NCBI GenBank assembly: GCA_002336115.1
Contig: DDEN01000022.1
Span: 186,001 to 250,000 of the forward strand
DNA length: 64,000 nt
Direction: 5' to 3'
From: Chitinophagaceae bacterium UBA1953
Lineage (GTDB): Bacteria > Bacteroidota > Bacteroidia > Chitinophagales > Chitinophagaceae
The notes beneath the pieces are model-generated. The model was given only the letters and a program-made list of their open reading frames with translations, searched no databases and was not told where the DNA came from. Made by a program: the position numbers and the translations under genes. This document shows positions 61,933 to 64,000 of the stretch, one piece after another; position 1 is the first letter of the stretch, and each line of letters starts with the position of its first letter.

Positions 61933-64000
61933 TTAATCAGATGGCAGCGTAAAGATAAACCGTGAACCTTTATCTTCTTCACTTTCAACCCATATTTTAC
62001 CTCCGTGCATTTCAATGATTTTTTTGCAGATAGCAAGCCCTAATCCGCTTCCCTGGGGTTTTTTTAATGTTTGATTTTTTGCCTGGAAAAACTTGTCAAA
62101 TATCAGCTCATGCAGCTCTTTTGAAATACCTTTCCCATTATCCTCAACCCATATCTGCATACCATCTGCATTCTGATGCAATGAAATTTTTATCACTCCT
62201 TTTTCCGGTTCAACAAACTTAATTGCGTTGGACAAAAGATTATTCAGCACCTGTTGTATCAGCGGAGCATCGCACTGAACAATAAACATCGAATCGGGAA
62301 GTTGTTTAACGATACGGATATTTTTTTCATGTGCCAGTGCTTCCAAACTTTCAACTGAATCATCAATCAAAACATTCAGCAACACAGAAGATGCGTTTAA
62401 TTTCTGCCTTCCGCTTTCATAACGTTCAAGATTTAATACCTGCGTTATAAGATGACTGAGCCGTTCGGTTTCTTTTATAATACCGGACAAGAATTTTTGC
62501 TTCTGCTCATCAGGAATATCAGGATTATCATGCACAATTTCAGCCATAGCCCTGATGGATGTTAATGGCGTACGCAGTTCATGAGTAACAGTGTAAAGAA
62601 ATTCATCTTTCATTACATCCATGTTCTTCAGTTGTTCATTAACTGATGTTAACTGATCTGTTGCCCGTTGCAGCTCAGCCGATTTTCGCCGTAGTTCTTT
62701 ATTCAGCTCCATCATTTGCTGTGATTCACGAAGGATATGAATCACTTCATCAATTTTCAGTTCTTCTTCTTTTGTAACACTGCTCACCATAATACGTGCC
62801 GATGCAGAACCAATTACACCGCCCAGCACTTTTTCTGCAAAGGCAACAATACGAGGATCGGCCCGCTTTGCATCAACAGGAATTTTATAACGGGTTGCAA
62901 AATTCAACAACACTTTTCCGGCCTTCTCTTTTCCCATAAAATTCTCAAGCAGTGAATTAAGTGCTGATAAATCGGCTGTGCCTTTCCAGATTGCATTATT
63001 TTCCTGGATTGATGAATGTTTGAAAATATCAACAAAAATTTCGGCCTGGTATATTTCCTGTGCTTTTTTTACTGAATAAACCGACACAAAAAAATAAGCA
63101 CAACAATTAAAAAACAAACTCCAGAAAAAACCATGCGATATAGAGTCGAGACCATCAAGACCAAACAATGCAAAAGGCTTTAACCATGTAATTCCAAATA
63201 AACCGTTGTGCAGAATATTTTCACTCACAAGGCCGGCACTAACCATAGAAGGAACCACCAACGTAAAAAACCAGGTTACAAATCCTATCACTAATCCCGC
63301 AACTGCTCCATTCTTTGAAGCCCCTTTCCAGAAAATTCCACCAATAACCGAAGGAGCAAACTGTGCCACGGCAGCAAAGGAAATAAGACCAATTGAAACC
63401 AAAGTAAAATGCTGCGCTACTGTTTTATCATAGAGATATGCAAGAAACAAAATCAGTATAATGCTCAACCGTCTTGTATTAAGAATTGTTTGGCGAACTG
63501 ATTTTGCCGAAGCTTTAAATCCGGTTGATGAAAACAATACAGGCAGCGCAAGACTGTTGCTTAACATTGTTGCAAGAGCTATTGTTTCAACAATAATCAT
63601 ACTGCTGGCAGCAGAAAAACCGCCTATAAAAATAAACAGCCCGAGTAAATACTGCTGGTGATGTAAAGGCAAGGCAAGCACATAAGTATCAGGGTCAACG
63701 CCTGCGCCAAAGCTCAGCTTACCACCAAATGCAACAGGCAATACAAATATGTTGATGATAAAAAGATAAAGCGGAAATAACCATACCGCTTTTTTTACAT
63801 GTGCTTCCTGAATATTCTCCACTACACTTACCTGGAACTGCCTTGGCAGAAATATAACTGATAACATGGAAAGCACTAACAAAGATGTCCAACTGGAATA
63901 AGAAGTATTTCCTCCTATTACAAACAGTTTTTTTAGTTCGCTTATTTTTTCAGCCCGGGAAAAAATGTCGCCAAATCCATCGAAAATAAACCAGGTGATA
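61933..64000 (-). CDS. Sodium/solute symporter-fused sensor histidine kinase, N-terminus outside window
   Basis: The frame is open to the window edge. The sequence upstream of the first possible start is also coding (WFIFDGFGDIFSRAEKISEL), so the true start lies beyond 64000. Visible are part of an SLC5-type transporter, a linker, a coiled coil (ELRRKSAELQRATDQL), a HisKA motif (THELRTPLTS), and HATPase boxes NNLLSNAIKF, VEDNGKGIS and GSGLGLAICKKII. This is the CbrA/CrbS architecture, sensing a small acid or ion through its transporter part. Confidence 0.9.
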   Translation of the reverse strand, partial: ITWFIFDGFGDIFSRAEKISELKKLFVIGGNTSYSSWTSLLVLSMLSVIFLPRQFQVSVVENIQEAHVKKAVWLFPLYLFIINIFVLPVAFGGKLSFGAGVDPDTYVLALPLHHQQYLLGLFIFIGGFSAASSMIIVETIALATMLSNSLALPVLFSSTGFKASAKSVRQTILNTRRLSIILILFLAYLYDKTVAQHFTLVSIGLISFAAVAQFAPSVIGGIFWKGASKNGAVAGLVIGFVTWFFTLVVPSMVSAGLVSENILHNGLFGITWLKPFALFGLDGLDSISHGFFWSLFFNCCAYFFVSVYSVKKAQEIYQAEIFVDIFKHSSIQENNAIWKGTADLSALNSLLENFMGKEKAGKVLLNFATRYKIPVDAKRADPRIVAFAEKVLGGVIGSASARIMVSSVTKEEELKIDEVIHILRESQQMMELNKELRRKSAELQRATDQLTSVNEQLKNMDVMKDEFLYTVTHELRTPLTSIRAMAEIVHDNPDIPDEQKQKFLSGIIKETERLSHLITQVLNLERYESGRQKLNASSVLLNVLIDDSVESLEALAHEKNIRIVKQLPDSMFIVQCDAPLIQQVLNNLLSNAIKFVEPEKGVIKISLHQNADGMQIWVEDNGKGISKELHELIFDKFFQAKNQTLKKPQGSGLGLAICKKIIEMHGGKIWVESEEDKGSRFIFTLPSD

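Noticed and set aside
1..64000. tRNA, rRNA, CRISPR array, prophage and complete insertion sequence
   Set aside because: Read through for cloverleaf ends, spaced repeats and phage or transposase genes; only the RAYT remnant was found.

Overview
The window comes from an AT-rich member of the Bacteroidota, most likely the Chitinophagaceae. Supporting evidence: gliding-motility genes (gldA, gldD, gldE), a type B type-IX-secretion cargo, a SusC/SusD polysaccharide utilization locus with its own ECF sigma/FecR pair, a fused gamma-alpha KorA, several TAnnTTTG -7 promoter boxes, and the 31-residue basic bL38/COX24-like protein. I saw no rRNA, tRNA, CRISPR array or complete insertion sequence.

Layout. 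1-3237 (minus): DUF3109 protein, LutB and a polysaccharide deacetylase cut by the window edge. 3343-6957 (minus): gldD, gldE, ssb, mutY. 7134-12534: HU protein, TPR protein, bL38-like peptide, RNase G, RidA (minus), TsaB, ArsR-like regulator, double rhodanese. 12691-18013 (plus): a carotenoid operon headed by an ECF sigma factor (crtI, crtB, idi, CruF-like hydratase, crtZ, two-domain lycopene cyclase); a hydroxylated, possibly monocyclic carotenoid is predicted. 18016-19483 (minus): two exported proteins. 19618-24461 (plus): a Crp/Fnr regulator, then a set of redox or detoxification genes with a TTGAC-N4-GTCAA palindrome in front of it.

24577-43646 (minus) holds a cupin and a large polysaccharide utilization locus. 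In transcription order it is ECF sigma, FecR, SusC with STN domain, SusD, GH16, exo/endonuclease-family hydrolase, GH127, GH5-CBM, ribokinase, sugar permease, a double esterase and GH31. SusC/SusD capture an oligosaccharide at the outer membrane, the exported hydrolases cut and deacetylate it, and the permease and kinase bring sugar into metabolism. The sigma/FecR/STN-SusC relay probably switches the locus on.

43977-46110 (plus): a second ECF sigma factor paired with a protein that has an inner-membrane anchor, a long linker and a C-terminal beta-barrel. 46457-55797: MATE exporter, PsbP-like protein, deacetylase lipoprotein, YtxH protein, korA without korB, nth, a small hypothetical, FtsB-like protein, enolase and DUF4126. 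55796-56486: a frameshifted REP-associated transposase between two inverted REP palindromes. 56489-64000 (minus): gldA, the type B secretion cargo, a propionyl-CoA synthetase, a receiver-only regulator and a transporter-fused histidine kinase that runs off the end.

The least explained structures are non-coding: an opposite-strand terminator in the susC leader (candidate antisense RNA), outward-facing ACCCAACC sites between the two ECF sigma genes, two related 126-134 bp palindromic elements, a 25-bp inverted repeat at 49788-49888 and the REP/transposase unit.
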